Source: VBAU01 sp036005185 (GTDB lineage Bacteria; Bacteroidota; Bacteroidia; Chitinophagales; Chitinophagaceae). From it: 64,000 bases of DNA. Position 1 is the stretch's first letter, and the number at the start of each line of letters is the position of its first letter. The stretch lies in NCBI GenBank assembly GCA_036005185.1, contig DASYQS010000006.1, positions 1-64,000 of the forward strand, given 5' to 3'. Position numbers and translations under genes: made by a program. Shown here piece by piece: positions 6,074 through 15,329 of this stretch. Below the pieces are notes generated by a model. That model was not told the DNA's origin, searched no databases, and saw only the letters and a list, made by a program, of their open reading frames with translations.

Positions 6074-8827
6074 TTAATTGGTGAATGATCTGGTACGATT
6101 TATTTTGAGATCCTGCAATATGGAAGATTTCGGGCTGATATTAACACTGAAAAAACGATAAAGACCTACAGGTGTAACGCTGATCGACATTTGCCAGCAG
6201 TGCATATCCCTTGAGATATTCATTTGAAAGGTTTGTAATTTTTTTGTATCCAGATCATAGTATCCATTTACATTAAAATTCCATTTTGGCGAAAGCAAAA
6301 AACTCCCGCCAAAATTAAGGTTGGAGCTAAACTTTTTTTCGAACCCGCTGTAATCGGGTTTCGCTTGCTCGTAAAAGGAAAGGCTGAGTCCAAGGTTTGC
6401 ACTCCATTGAATATTAAAATCAACAAATTCATTGGGGTTTTGTCGCATGTAATCAAGCAGGTTTTGTTGATCGATGAGATTCGGATCGTTTAAAATCTCG
6501 TTCATTTGTTTTTTTCGAGACTCTTCTTTTTTGGGATCTTTTGGCTTGCTTTTGAAATCTGTTGAAATAGAAAGATTACCATTTGTAATTCTTCCTAAGT
6601 AAAACTTTCCGTTACGAGAAAATAATTTGTTTACAGGAAAACCCGTTGTATCATAATCATAGGGATTCACGGTAGCATTGGCCGTTATGCTTATTTTTTC
6701 AAATAAAGTGCTTCGAAAATAAAAATTAGGGTTGCTTAATTGAAATGAATCGGCCATAAGATCATAAGCTGTTGAAAATCCATAACCATCGATCAGTCTT
6801 ATTTTTTTCTGTCCGTTGTCTGCAGAAGAATCCTTTGACTTCACTTTCATTTCAAGATTATTATCCAGTTGAAAACTCAAGCCGCCAAAGCTTCTGCCGC
6901 CGCCATAAGAAACAATGCTTCCACCAAAATCATTGTAGGTTAATTCCCTGTTGGTTGTATCTATTATAACCTTTTGCAAATGGCTTTTATTTAGATCCGG
7001 CGTATAGCTCAAGCTCAATGAAGGCCTCACAACGTGGCGGATAGCAATGATCTTTGAATTTTTAAACTGATAGGTGCCATATAATGCTGTATTAAAACCC
7101 AAAGAAAAACTAGCTCGTTGATCGATAAATACACCTTTGCGAAAACTTGTGTCAACTTTTTTGGCGGCGGTATCCCAACTGTATTTAGTTATTCGCTGAA
7201 TCCAATCCTGTCCGTAAGAAATTCCGGGAGAAATTAAAAGAGCCCCTCCTAAAACGGGTGGCAGAGAAAGCGTGATAGGGATGCTATGGTGGGCGGACCA
7301 CTGCGCTGTATCAAGCAAATATTGTAAAAAGGGCTTTACTCCATTTTGCCCGTATTTTACTGTATCGTAAAAACTAATGCTATTACTGAATGATCCGCTG
7401 TAACCGATACCAAGCTTTTCATACCATTTTGGCGTGCCAATTACTTCGGCCTGCTGAAATGGATATAAGGTTTGTACCGTAAAACCAATATCGGGTAAAT
7501 TCAGATTTATATAGTGCAGATTGTTATTCTGATTATGATTAGCGCTTACTGTAAGCACATAAGGCTTGCCTATCCAGTTTTTTGAATAAGTGATAGAGGA
7601 TGTTAATTGGTTTTGAAAATTGAGCTGGGGAACATTACTCACGTAGCGGTTATATTTTGTTGAGCCCGCATTTACATTGGCGCTAAAACTTGTTCCTGGC
7701 CTTGCCCTAGTGTCAACGCTATGGTTCCAATTGATGTTGAAAGTTCTGACCTTAGTATAATCAGGATCGCCTTTGAAATTTTGTTTGGTAGTTTGAACAC
7801 TGAAATTTAATCCACCGTTAAATTTATACCGCCTGCGATAAGTGGGAGTAATCGTTGCTCTCCATCCGCCATAAGAATAAATATCACCTCGAAGCATTAT
7901 ATCGAAGTATTGATTGAGCACTTTATAATAACCGCCATTTACAAGCCCTAAGCCATATTGTTCATTGGTTTCAAACGTAGGAGCAATAAAGCCGGAATGT
8001 CGTCCTTGATTAAGAGGGAATATTCCAAATGGTAAATAAATGGGAACAGGCACACCTTCAAACTCAGGGTGAATAGGCCCTGTTATTGCAAGCTTGTTAT
8101 TTATAATTTTTATTTTGTCGTAATGAAATCCAAAATGGGGATCATCGTAATCACAGGTAGTCATCACCCCATTTTTTGCATACATGGTACTCGGATTTAT
8201 TTTTTTGGCATATTTCGCCTGAATAAATGCACCACCACTTTCAGTGAATGTGTTTTTAGTTAACCCTTTTTGCGTTTTAAAATTAAATCGTATCGTGTCG
8301 CTTTGAAAAGCGGTTTCGCCTTGCTTAAAATTTGCTCTTTCAATAATCTCTCCCAAACTATCAACGCTGTTGTATGCAGTTACGATTTGTGTTTCCTGAT
8401 CCACTTCAACTTTTGGGGCAGTTAGGGTAATGTCTTTATAATCTGTCTTTGTTTTTCCATAGAGCAGGATCTTTTTTTGCTTGATCAGCACAACCGCTGA
8501 GTCTTCTGCTTCATAATGCACAGGTGCATCCAGTGAATCTTTTGAAACTTTAAATGCGAATGTGTCAATTTTTTGATTGGGCTTTGTTGTATCAATGAGG
8601 GGTTTTGCAACCAATGAGTCTCTTAAGCTATCCACTCTATTTTGAAGGCTGTCATTTTTACGAGTAGGAATGGTATCTTGCCTGGTTGTTAAAGTGCTGT
8701 AAAAATATTTTGATGGCGCATGAGCTGAAGCAATTTTCGGCGTTATGGTGCAAAATATCAAGGCAATAACGGCAGTCAGTACCCCGGCTGAAAAATAATT
8801 TGCTCTAAATTTGCGCAGTTGATTCAT
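6074..8827 (-). CDS. lptD: LPS-assembly outer-membrane protein LptD
   Basis: The outer-membrane beta-barrel that inserts LPS into the outer leaflet. 917 aa from the ATG at 8827. After a signal/anchor (VLTAVIALIFCTITPKIASAHA) comes an OstA-type beta-jellyroll (roughly 90-220: LYGKTKTDYKDITLTAPKVEV, VMTTCDYDDPHFGFHYDKIKI), then VPVPIYLPFGIFPLNQGRHSGFIAPTF, the signature entry to the LptD barrel, and a long aromatic-rich barrel. Starting at 8827 places the TATTTTTG box (8845-8838) 10 bp upstream, whereas the upstream ATG at 8869 would lie before the transcript start. Divergent from the amidase/MCE/OstA genes, which also serve the envelope. Confidence 0.92.
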   Translation of the reverse strand: MNQLRKFRANYFSAGVLTAVIALIFCTITPKIASAHAPSKYFYSTLTTRQDTIPTRKNDSLQNRVDSLRDSLVAKPLIDTTKPNQKIDTFAFKVSKDSLDAPVHYEAEDSAVVLIKQKKILLYGKTKTDYKDITLTAPKVEVDQETQIVTAYNSVDSLGEIIERANFKQGETAFQSDTIRFNFKTQKGLTKNTFTESGGAFIQAKYAKKINPSTMYAKNGVMTTCDYDDPHFGFHYDKIKIINNKLAITGPIHPEFEGVPVPIYLPFGIFPLNQGRHSGFIAPTFETNEQYGLGLVNGGYYKVLNQYFDIMLRGDIYSYGGWRATITPTYRRRYKFNGGLNFSVQTTKQNFKGDPDYTKVRTFNINWNHSVDTRARPGTSFSANVNAGSTKYNRYVSNVPQLNFQNQLTSSITYSKNWIGKPYVLTVSANHNQNNNLHYINLNLPDIGFTVQTLYPFQQAEVIGTPKWYEKLGIGYSGSFSNSISFYDTVKYGQNGVKPFLQYLLDTAQWSAHHSIPITLSLPPVLGGALLISPGISYGQDWIQRITKYSWDTAAKKVDTSFRKGVFIDQRASFSLGFNTALYGTYQFKNSKIIAIRHVVRPSLSLSYTPDLNKSHLQKVIIDTTNRELTYNDFGGSIVSYGGGRSFGGLSFQLDNNLEMKVKSKDSSADNGQKKIRLIDGYGFSTAYDLMADSFQLSNPNFYFRSTLFEKISITANATVNPYDYDTTGFPVNKLFSRNGKFYLGRITNGNLSISTDFKSKPKDPKKEESRKKQMNEILNDPNLIDQQNLLDYMRQNPNEFVDFNIQWSANLGLSLSFYEQAKPDYSGFEKKFSSNLNFGGSFLLSPKWNFNVNGYYDLDTKKLQTFQMNISRDMHCWQMSISVTPVGLYRFFSVNISPKSSILQDLKINRTRSFTN

Positions 8828-8837
8828 ACGGGTTGAA

Positions 8838-8845
8838 CAAAAATA
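8838..8845 (-). promoter_or_regulatory. -7 box (TATTTTTG) of lptD
   Basis: A perfect TAnnTTTG on the minus strand, placing the transcript start only a few bases before the ATG at 8827. It decides the lptD start codon. No clear -33 TTTG was found at 19-21 bp. Confidence 0.5.
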
Positions 8846-8952
8846 GTTCTTTATATGTAAGGAGTTCATGAAGCAACTCTAAACAATTTGTGAAGATTCA
8901 AATAAACCCTCTCCGCAGGAGAGCCTTTAATGGTAAAAAATAATTTTTGGGC

Positions 8953-9963
8953 ATGACGAAGAGAGCCTTTTTGGTAAGTGTTTTTATATCGCTGATCCCT
9001 TTGTTGTTTTCTTTTGCGCCTCCAAATAAGGGGGAGCAAAAAATTTTGAAAACAATCATTGTGGATGCAGGTCATGGTATCATGGAAAACGGGGGATATA
9101 ATGGTGCAAAAGGCAGTTATTCCTACGAAGATGTAATTGCACTTGCAGTAGCAAAAGAGCTGGTGAATCAATTACACGAGGTGTTGCCGGAAGTAAGAAT
9201 TGTTGAAACAAGACCGACTGAATATATTACACCTCTTCATCGGCGTGCCGAAATTGCTAATGAAAATAAAGGCGATCTTTTTATTTCTATCCACTGCAAT
9301 GCAATGCCACCTATTAAGCATAGCGAATTTACAGGATATAAAACGGTGACTAGTTATGTGGGAAAAGGAAAAAAGAGAAGAAAGGTGACAAGAAAAGTTC
9401 CCCAATATCGTTATTGGACTACGCCAAACCCCAGAAAGGGAACAGAGACCTATATTTGGGGAGCGCATAAAAATGAAGATAAAGAAGTAGCGGTTCGTGA
9501 AAATGCCCCTATGTTACAGGAAGAAAACTACAAAGAAAACTATGGGGATGTTGATCCGAACTCACCTGAATTTATCGCTTTATCACTCTTAAAAACAAAG
9601 CAATTTTTTAAACGCAGTGCCACGTTAGCGGGTTTTGTAGAAGATGAGTTTACGAAGGCAGGACGAACCAGCAGTGGCCAGCAGCAGCGGCAAATCGGTA
9701 TTTGGGTATTGCAGGCCACAGCCATGCCAAGCGTACTTGTAGAAACGGGCTTTATTACTAATCGGGAAGAGGAAGATTACTTGAATAGTAAAAGCGGCCA
9801 AGAGGAAATTGCCAAATGCGTTACAGAGGCGGTAAAAAATTATATTACCTGGCTGGAAAAACAACAATCGAATAGCACAACCCAAAATAACAAACCCGTG
9901 CCGGTAAAGGATACAAAGGATTTTTTGGAGATGGTTGAAAGCAAAGAGAAAAAAAACTTTTAG
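8953..9963 (+). CDS. N-acetylmuramoyl-L-alanine amidase (Amidase_3), first tandem copy
   Basis: A zinc amidase that cleaves the MurNAc-L-Ala bond of peptidoglycan in the periplasm. 336 aa from the ATG at 8953 with a signal peptide (AFLVSVFISLIPLLFSFA). The zinc ligands are His41 (VDAGHG), Glu59 (YSYED) and His114 (SIHCNA), and the catalytic Glu is in PSVLVETGF. Between His114 and the C-terminal half is a Bacteroidota-type insert with a Lys/Arg run (GKGKKRRKVTRKVPQ) and YWTTPNPRKGTETYIW. A TTG two codons earlier would also be in frame. The paralogue at 9990 follows after 26 bp. Confidence 0.94.
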   Translation: MTKRAFLVSVFISLIPLLFSFAPPNKGEQKILKTIIVDAGHGIMENGGYNGAKGSYSYEDVIALAVAKELVNQLHEVLPEVRIVETRPTEYITPLHRRAEIANENKGDLFISIHCNAMPPIKHSEFTGYKTVTSYVGKGKKRRKVTRKVPQYRYWTTPNPRKGTETYIWGAHKNEDKEVAVRENAPMLQEENYKENYGDVDPNSPEFIALSLLKTKQFFKRSATLAGFVEDEFTKAGRTSSGQQQRQIGIWVLQATAMPSVLVETGFITNREEEDYLNSKSGQEEIAKCVTEAVKNYITWLEKQQSNSTTQNNKPVPVKDTKDFLEMVESKEKKNF

Positions 9964-9989
9964 TCAAAATTTATTAATTAGTGTCCGAC

Positions 9990-10940
9990 ATGAAAAAAAA
10001 AGCAATCTCCTTAGTTTCATCCTTGGTTTTATTATTTTTCATTGCATCGGGACAAACTTCAAAAAAATTTCTTCAAACCATTATACTTGATGCGGGGCAT
10101 GGAGGCATAGATCCCGGCGCCAAAGGAAGCTTTTCAACAGAAGCTGATGTAAGCCTTGCTGTTACTTTAAAACTGGGGGAAGCTATAAAAAAAGAATTTC
10201 CTGAGATCAAGCTTATTTATACTCGTACTACAGACATGTTACCCGGAAATAAAAGCAACAAAGATATTGCGAATCGCTATCGGGCTGAAATGGCTAATGA
10301 ATCAAGAGGTGACCTGTATATTGCTATACACTGCAATTCGGCGCCACCAATTAGGCACAGTGAGCTTACGGGATATAAATCAGTAACTACATATGTAAAA
10401 AAAGGGAAGAAAAGAAAAAAGGTCACAAAAAAAGTTCCTCAATATCATTACTGGACTACGCCGAATCCTGCATCAGGAACAGAAACCTATATTTGGGCAC
10501 TTAGTAAAAATGACGCGAAAATAAATTCCATTTCTAAGAACAACGAGTACTACGGTGAAATTGATTCTACTTCAACGATCACACTTCCTGATCCTTCTGA
10601 TCCCGCAGAAAAAGCAAGAATGCTGGTCTACACTCAAAATTACTTTCGCAAGAGCCTGACGTTTGCAGACCTGATTGAAAAAGGATTTCAAAATCAGGGC
10701 AGGGTTTATCGCGGAGGTGTGAAGCAAAGAAATGACAAAGGAATCTGGGTGCTGCAAGCCACGGGAATGCCGAGTGTGCTTGTTGAAATTGGATTTATGT
10801 CAAGTAAAGAAGAAGAAGAATACATCAATAGCGAAAAAGGTCAAGAAGAAATTGTAACCAATATCCTGACTGCTTTAAAAGATTACAAACAAAAGCTGGA
10901 ATCCCGTCAAATCAGCTCCGAAGAGAAAAAAGCATTTTAA
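9990..10940 (+). CDS. N-acetylmuramoyl-L-alanine amidase (Amidase_3), second tandem copy
   Basis: A paralogue of the preceding gene, 316 aa, with signal peptide MKKKAISLVSSLVLLFFIASGQ. Zinc ligands His37 (LDAGHGG), Glu51 (STEADVSL) and the His of AIHCNS are kept, as is the final Glu in PSVLVEIGFMSS. It has the canonical GGIDPGAKG loop where the first copy has the degenerate GIMENGGYNGAKG, so it may be the more typical enzyme. The same Lys-rich insert (KKGKKRKKVTKKVPQ) is present. I use the ATG at 9990 rather than the GTG three codons earlier. The pair probably arose by tandem duplication. Confidence 0.94.
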   Translation: MKKKAISLVSSLVLLFFIASGQTSKKFLQTIILDAGHGGIDPGAKGSFSTEADVSLAVTLKLGEAIKKEFPEIKLIYTRTTDMLPGNKSNKDIANRYRAEMANESRGDLYIAIHCNSAPPIRHSELTGYKSVTTYVKKGKKRKKVTKKVPQYHYWTTPNPASGTETYIWALSKNDAKINSISKNNEYYGEIDSTSTITLPDPSDPAEKARMLVYTQNYFRKSLTFADLIEKGFQNQGRVYRGGVKQRNDKGIWVLQATGMPSVLVEIGFMSSKEEEEYINSEKGQEEIVTNILTALKDYKQKLESRQISSEEKKAF

Positions 10941-11060
10941 ATGATAGATGATAACTGACACATGATAGTTAGGAAGCTAATTTAAAACAACTATCATTTC
11001 TCATCTGTAAAATTATCATCTTACACATTGTTTACCATTTGTCATTTCCCACTCTCAATT
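10941..11060. repeat. Spacer with imperfect inverted ATGATAGATGATAACT-type arms
   Basis: The left arm near 10941-10972 (ATGATAGATGATAACT, ATGATAGTT) is answered by complementary words at about 10989-11024 (AACTATCAT, TTATCATC). It belongs to the same word family as 13764-13850. No coding potential. Confidence 0.5.
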
Positions 11061-11139
11061 ACTCCCTTCTCAAAATAATTAGTTAATTTGGCGTTTCATT
11101 TTTAACCAACAAAGCTGATAGTACCGCAAATAACTTTAC

Positions 11140-12135
11140 ATGAAGATCAGTAATGAAACGAAAGTCGGCCTTTTGACGATAGTGGCCGTCACCATGTTGA
11201 TCCTTGGCTTTAATTTTTTGAAAGGAAATAATGTTTTTGAAAAAAGCAAAAAAATTTATGCTGTATTTAGTGAAGTGGGCTCTTTGGAAAAATCGAATGA
11301 TGTAAAGATCAAAGGAAATTCAATAGGCAAAGTGTATGATAAGGAATTTTTAGATAAGAATGCAACAGGAATAGTGATCACTATCAATCTTACATCTGAC
11401 GTAAATATTCCGGCAAACTCCGTGGCATCTATTGCATCACCCATTGCCGGCACTCCTTATATCAATATTCAATTGGGCGACTCAGCTGTCTATCTTAAAA
11501 ATGGGGACACGATTCATACAAGACTAGCCGGTGGGCTCATAGGCGATCTTACCTCGCAGGTAAACCCAACTCTTGAAAAGGTTCGCACTGCCATTGATTC
11601 GTTGACGGTTGTTTTGGGTACTATCAATAGCTTATTTGATCCTTCAACAAAAAATAATGTTCGGAGCATTGTTAATAATCTTTTGGTTTCGTCTGCCTCA
11701 CTTGAGAAATTATTGGATGTAGAAACCGGCTTGCTTGCAAAGACAGTCGGAAACCTGAATGCGGTTACGGGAAATCTTAAAACCAACGGTGATACTGTTA
11801 CCAGTATTTTGCACAATACAAATGTGGCAACGCAAAAGCTTGCCAGTCTTGAAATATCTCGAACACTTGATTCGGTACAAGCAACCGTGAGCCAGTTGAA
11901 TGATGCAATTTATAAGATCAATCATAACAACGGCACATTGGGATTGTTAATGAATGATAGCAAGCTGTATGATAATCTCCGCAACACAGCGTTAGGACTT
12001 GAAATATTGATTGATGACATCAAGGTTCACCCTAAACGCTACGTTAATATTTCCGTGTTTGGCAAAAAGGACAAGAGTGGCTATTTAACTTCGCCTGTTA
12101 AAAAAGACACCCTTGGGGTCAGCTCTAATAAATGA
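11140..12135 (+). CDS. MlaD/MCE family protein
   Basis: 331 aa: one N-terminal membrane anchor (VGLLTIVAVTMLILGFNFL, ~8-26), then a single MCE domain (YAVFSEVGSLEKSNDVKIKGNSIGKVYD... SPIAGTPYINIQLG, ~40-120), then a long helical/coiled C-terminal region of Ser/Thr/Leu heptads (~125-300). MCE proteins carry lipids across the periplasm as the substrate-binding part of Mla-type ABC systems; no MlaE/MlaF gene is in the window. It lies between the amidases and the OstA gene and overlaps the latter by 4 bp (ATGA), so the two are translationally coupled. A role in outer-membrane lipid homeostasis is inferred. Confidence 0.88.
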   Translation: MKISNETKVGLLTIVAVTMLILGFNFLKGNNVFEKSKKIYAVFSEVGSLEKSNDVKIKGNSIGKVYDKEFLDKNATGIVITINLTSDVNIPANSVASIASPIAGTPYINIQLGDSAVYLKNGDTIHTRLAGGLIGDLTSQVNPTLEKVRTAIDSLTVVLGTINSLFDPSTKNNVRSIVNNLLVSSASLEKLLDVETGLLAKTVGNLNAVTGNLKTNGDTVTSILHNTNVATQKLASLEISRTLDSVQATVSQLNDAIYKINHNNGTLGLLMNDSKLYDNLRNTALGLEILIDDIKVHPKRYVNISVFGKKDKSGYLTSPVKKDTLGVSSNK

Positions 12136-13763
12136 TGAATTTAAAACTGATCTGTTTCTTTTTCTTCTGTTGCTTGATGGCATATCAAAACGCATGGTCA
12201 CAGCAAACGGTTACTCCAGCTACAGATACTGTAAAAAAGGTAGAAATTTTAAACGCCAAAAAGCTTGAGCTTTTAAGGATAAACGATAGCACCCAGCTAC
12301 AAATACTCGCCGGCAATGTAAGATTAAAGCAGGCAAATACGCTTTTCGATTGCGATAGCTGCGTGATCAATAACAGCGCTCATACTTTTGAAGCATTTGG
12401 CCATGTTCATATCAATGATGCAGATACTGCAAATGCCTATTCCGATTACCTGCGTTATCTTACCGACAAACGGATTGCTTATTTACAAAAAAATGTAAGG
12501 CTCACCGATGGAAAAGCAACCTTGACAACGGACAATCTGGAATATGATGTGGACACAAAACTTGGCATTTATACAAATGGCGGCAAAGTAATTAATAAAA
12601 ATTCTGTACTTACGAGTCTTGAAGGATACTACTATACTGATCTGAAAGATATTTATTTCAAAAAAAATGTTGAGCTAAAGGATCCGGCATATTTTTTAAA
12701 ATCAGATTCACTATTATACAATACTCAGTCAGAAGTAGCAACATTTATTGCTCAAACATTTATTCGTGACAGCAGCAACAGAACTATAATAACAAAAGAA
12801 GGTCATTATGATTCCAAGAATAAAAAAGCAGAGTTTGGACGAAGACCGATCATACAAGATGGAGGAAGAAGATACACGGGAGACAGAATAATTACGAATG
12901 ACAGCACCCATGTTTCCCAGATCACTGGGAATGCAATTATCGTAGATAGTGCTCAATCTACAACGATTATTGCGGGAGAAATCCTAGCCAATAATAAAAC
13001 TGAAACTTTTCTTGCTTTCAATAAACCCTTGATGATCGTGAAACAGGATCGAGATTCGATTTACATTACAGCCGATACTTTGTTTTCGGCAAGATTAACT
13101 GATCTGTATGGCGTAAAAGATACCGTACAAAAAGAAAATGTAAAAGGTGTAAAGGTAGTTGATACAAAAACAAAAGACAGCACCAACCGCTATTTTGAAG
13201 CTTTTTACCACGTAAGAATATTTTCTGATTCAGTGCAGTCTGTTTGCGATAGCATGTTTTACTCTTTCAAAGATTCTGTTTTTCGCTTGTATAAGGATCC
13301 AGTTGTATGGTCGAAAGAAAATCAGGTAACAGGCGATACTATTTTGCTTTTTACAAAAAATAAAAAAGCCGACCGGATGAAGGTATTTGAAAATAGTTTA
13401 TTGATCAATAAAGTACAAGCAGACTTTTATAACCAAATAAAATCGACCAGAATGGATGGCTACCTTACAGATGGTTCCATTGATTCAGTACGAGCCAGAG
13501 GTTTAGCAGAATGCATTTACTATATACAAAATGAAGACAGCTCATTCACCGGCATAAATCAATCCTCATCCGATATCATGGATATTTACTTTGCTCCTGA
13601 CTCTGCAGGAAAAGAAAAAGGATTACAGAAAGTTGTTTTCAGAAGTGCAGTAAAGGGAACTTTATGGCCTATGCATGCCAAAACTCCTGAGGAGCTGAGA
13701 CTTCGAAATTTTAAATGGCTTGATAATAGGAGACCTAAGACAAAATATGATTTGTACGAGTAG
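12132..13763 (+). CDS. OstA-like periplasmic protein (LptA/LptD N-terminal fold)
   Basis: 543 aa with a signal peptide (MNLKLICFFFFCCLMAYQNAWSQ; the frame begins MMNLK). The N-terminal part (LRINDSTQLQILAGNVRLKQANTLFDCDSCVINNSAHTFEAFGHVHIND) is the OstA beta-jellyroll repeat that in LptA/LptD forms the LPS-carrying slide. Further jellyroll-like segments continue to about residue 330. No barrel region is evident, so it is an extended periplasmic or OM-attached protein rather than a second LptD. It overlaps the MCE gene by 4 bp and stands near lptD, consistent with LPS or lipid transport. The exact partner is unknown. Confidence 0.85.
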   Translation: MMNLKLICFFFFCCLMAYQNAWSQQTVTPATDTVKKVEILNAKKLELLRINDSTQLQILAGNVRLKQANTLFDCDSCVINNSAHTFEAFGHVHINDADTANAYSDYLRYLTDKRIAYLQKNVRLTDGKATLTTDNLEYDVDTKLGIYTNGGKVINKNSVLTSLEGYYYTDLKDIYFKKNVELKDPAYFLKSDSLLYNTQSEVATFIAQTFIRDSSNRTIITKEGHYDSKNKKAEFGRRPIIQDGGRRYTGDRIITNDSTHVSQITGNAIIVDSAQSTTIIAGEILANNKTETFLAFNKPLMIVKQDRDSIYITADTLFSARLTDLYGVKDTVQKENVKGVKVVDTKTKDSTNRYFEAFYHVRIFSDSVQSVCDSMFYSFKDSVFRLYKDPVVWSKENQVTGDTILLFTKNKKADRMKVFENSLLINKVQADFYNQIKSTRMDGYLTDGSIDSVRARGLAECIYYIQNEDSSFTGINQSSSDIMDIYFAPDSAGKEKGLQKVVFRSAVKGTLWPMHAKTPEELRLRNFKWLDNRRPKTKYDLYE

Positions 13764-13849
13764 ATGATAATTTTAAAGATGATAGATGATAGTTATTTCG
13801 ATTTCGAATTTTTAGAATCTCAAGCTACCATCTATCAGTTATCATCTAT
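13764..13849. repeat. Imperfect inverted repeat between convergent genes
   Basis: The left arm GATGATAGATGATAGTTATT (~13778-13797) is complementary to the right arm around 13829-13850 (ATCTATCAGTTATCATCTATT). It fills the whole gap between the OstA gene and nhaD, which converge, and may act as a bidirectional transcription barrier. Same words as 10941-11060. Confidence 0.55.
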
Positions 13850-15127
13850 TTAAAAAAGTTTTTCCTGCAAAATATAAACAACAGCTCCCGAAAAAAAACC
13901 CAAAAGGGCGAGCCAGCTGATTCGTTTTAAATACCAGATAAAATTTATTTTTTCAATGCCCATAGCCGCAACACCGGCAGCTGAACCAATGATCAATGCG
14001 CTTCCACCGGTGCCTGTGCTGTATGCCAGAAATTCCCAGAAATAGTGATCGGTGGGAAAACGATTCATATCATACATCCCCATAGAAGCAGCTACCAAGG
14101 GAACATTATCAACTATAGAGGATAACAAACCCATTGTAATAGCAATGGCATTTTGATCTTTCAAATGCCCATCAAACCAGGTGGCCATTTTTAAAAGCTG
14201 GCCTGTTGATTCTAATGCGGCAATAGCTAATAATATTCCCAGAAAGAATAAAATACTTGGGGTATCAATTTTACGCAAGGCATAAGAAACCGTATAATGT
14301 TTTCTATCCTGTTCGTCTTTATCGCTATGGATAATTTCGGTGATTAACCACATAATGCCCAAGCCTATTAGCATTCCCATAAATGGCGGCAAGTGTGTGG
14401 TTGCTTTAAAAACGGGAACAAGCAAAAGAATTCCGATACCTGTAAGGAAAACAATCTTTCTGTGTAAAGGAGAGGTCGGCTCATTTGTGTGTTCTTCGAA
14501 TTTTTCGCCGGGAGGTTGAAATCTGCCCTTCACATAAGTTCTCATCAATAATAAGGGTATCAGCAAACAAACAAGACTTGGTAAGATCAATTTTATAATA
14601 ATATTAGTCGCCGTCACCTGCCCTCCTATCCACAACATAGTAGTGGTAACATCACCGATCGGCGACCAGGCACCTCCGGCATTTGCCGAAATAATAACTA
14701 GTCCTACCATCCTCATTCTGTCTTTTTTGTCTGCCATCAATTTTCTGATCAATGACATCATCACAATAGTAGTAGTGAGGTTATCGAGAACGGCTGAAAG
14801 AAAAAAACTAAGGAGTCCTACAATCCACAATAATTTTCTTTTATCTGTAGTCTTTATCCGTTGTGTAATGATCTCAAACCCATCATGTACATCTATGAGC
14901 TCCACAATGGTCATAGCTCCCATCAAAAAGAAAAGGATTTGTGAAAGTTCTCCCAAATGGCTAGTTAATTGTTCGCTTACTTGTTCCTTTGAATCGCTTA
15001 AAAAAATGTAAACTGTCCAGCAAAGAACACCCGTTATCAATGCAACAGCTGCTTTATTGATGCGAATGGTATGCTCAAACGCAATAGCTGCATAACCTAA
15101 TATAAAAATAAGAATGATGAAACCCAA
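13850..15127 (-). CDS. nhaD: Na+/H+ antiporter NhaD
   Basis: Exchanges sodium for protons across the inner membrane. 425 aa with about 11-12 membrane segments from residue 1. Family features include IRINKAAVALITGVLCW near the N-terminus, SAVLDNLTTTIVMMSLIRKLM (~110-130), SANAGGAWSPIGDVTTTMLWIGGQV (~148-172) and SSIVDNVPLVAASMGMYDM near the C-terminus, with membrane-embedded Asp/Asn/Thr residues of the IT superfamily. Starts at the ATG at 15127; a TACTTTTG box lies at 15151-15144. Likely monocistronic, converging on the OstA gene. Confidence 0.92.
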   Translation of the reverse strand: MGFIILIFILGYAAIAFEHTIRINKAAVALITGVLCWTVYIFLSDSKEQVSEQLTSHLGELSQILFFLMGAMTIVELIDVHDGFEIITQRIKTTDKRKLLWIVGLLSFFLSAVLDNLTTTIVMMSLIRKLMADKKDRMRMVGLVIISANAGGAWSPIGDVTTTMLWIGGQVTATNIIIKLILPSLVCLLIPLLLMRTYVKGRFQPPGEKFEEHTNEPTSPLHRKIVFLTGIGILLLVPVFKATTHLPPFMGMLIGLGIMWLITEIIHSDKDEQDRKHYTVSYALRKIDTPSILFFLGILLAIAALESTGQLLKMATWFDGHLKDQNAIAITMGLLSSIVDNVPLVAASMGMYDMNRFPTDHYFWEFLAYSTGTGGSALIIGSAAGVAAMGIEKINFIWYLKRISWLALLGFFSGAVVYILQEKLF

Positions 15128-15143
15128 AGCTGGTTGTTTTTGC

Positions 15144-15151
15144 CAAAAGTA
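15144..15151 (-). promoter_or_regulatory. -7 box (TACTTTTG) of nhaD
   Basis: A perfect TAnnTTTG on the minus strand, implying a start of transcription near 15138 and a leader of about 11 nt before the ATG at 15127. Confidence 0.5.
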
Positions 15152-15156
15152 ATGAT

Positions 15157-15272
15157 AAGGGACAAGGAACAGGGATCAAGGTTCAAGGGCTCAAGATACT
15201 AGAACAATAACTAAGTAGTATTCTGCCTGCAGCTTGTGTCTTGTTCCTTTTCCCCTTGTGCCTTCTTTTTGC
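15157..15272. repeat. Spacer with inverted CAAGGGACAAGGAAC-type arms
   Basis: AAGGGACAAGGAACAGGG starting at 15157 has its complement in CTTGTTCCTTTTCCCCTTG at ~15239-15258, with extra CAAGG words between. A low-complexity inverted spacer upstream of two divergent genes; no coding potential. Confidence 0.5.
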
Positions 15273-15329
15273 ATTTTATTTAAAATTTGATGGCACCATT
15301 TTCGTTAACATCGAAACAAACAAATCATA

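Noticed and set aside
8866..9171. Minus-strand frame between lptD and the amidase
   Set aside because: Cys/Lys-rich shadow of the amidase gene with no domain and no promoter.
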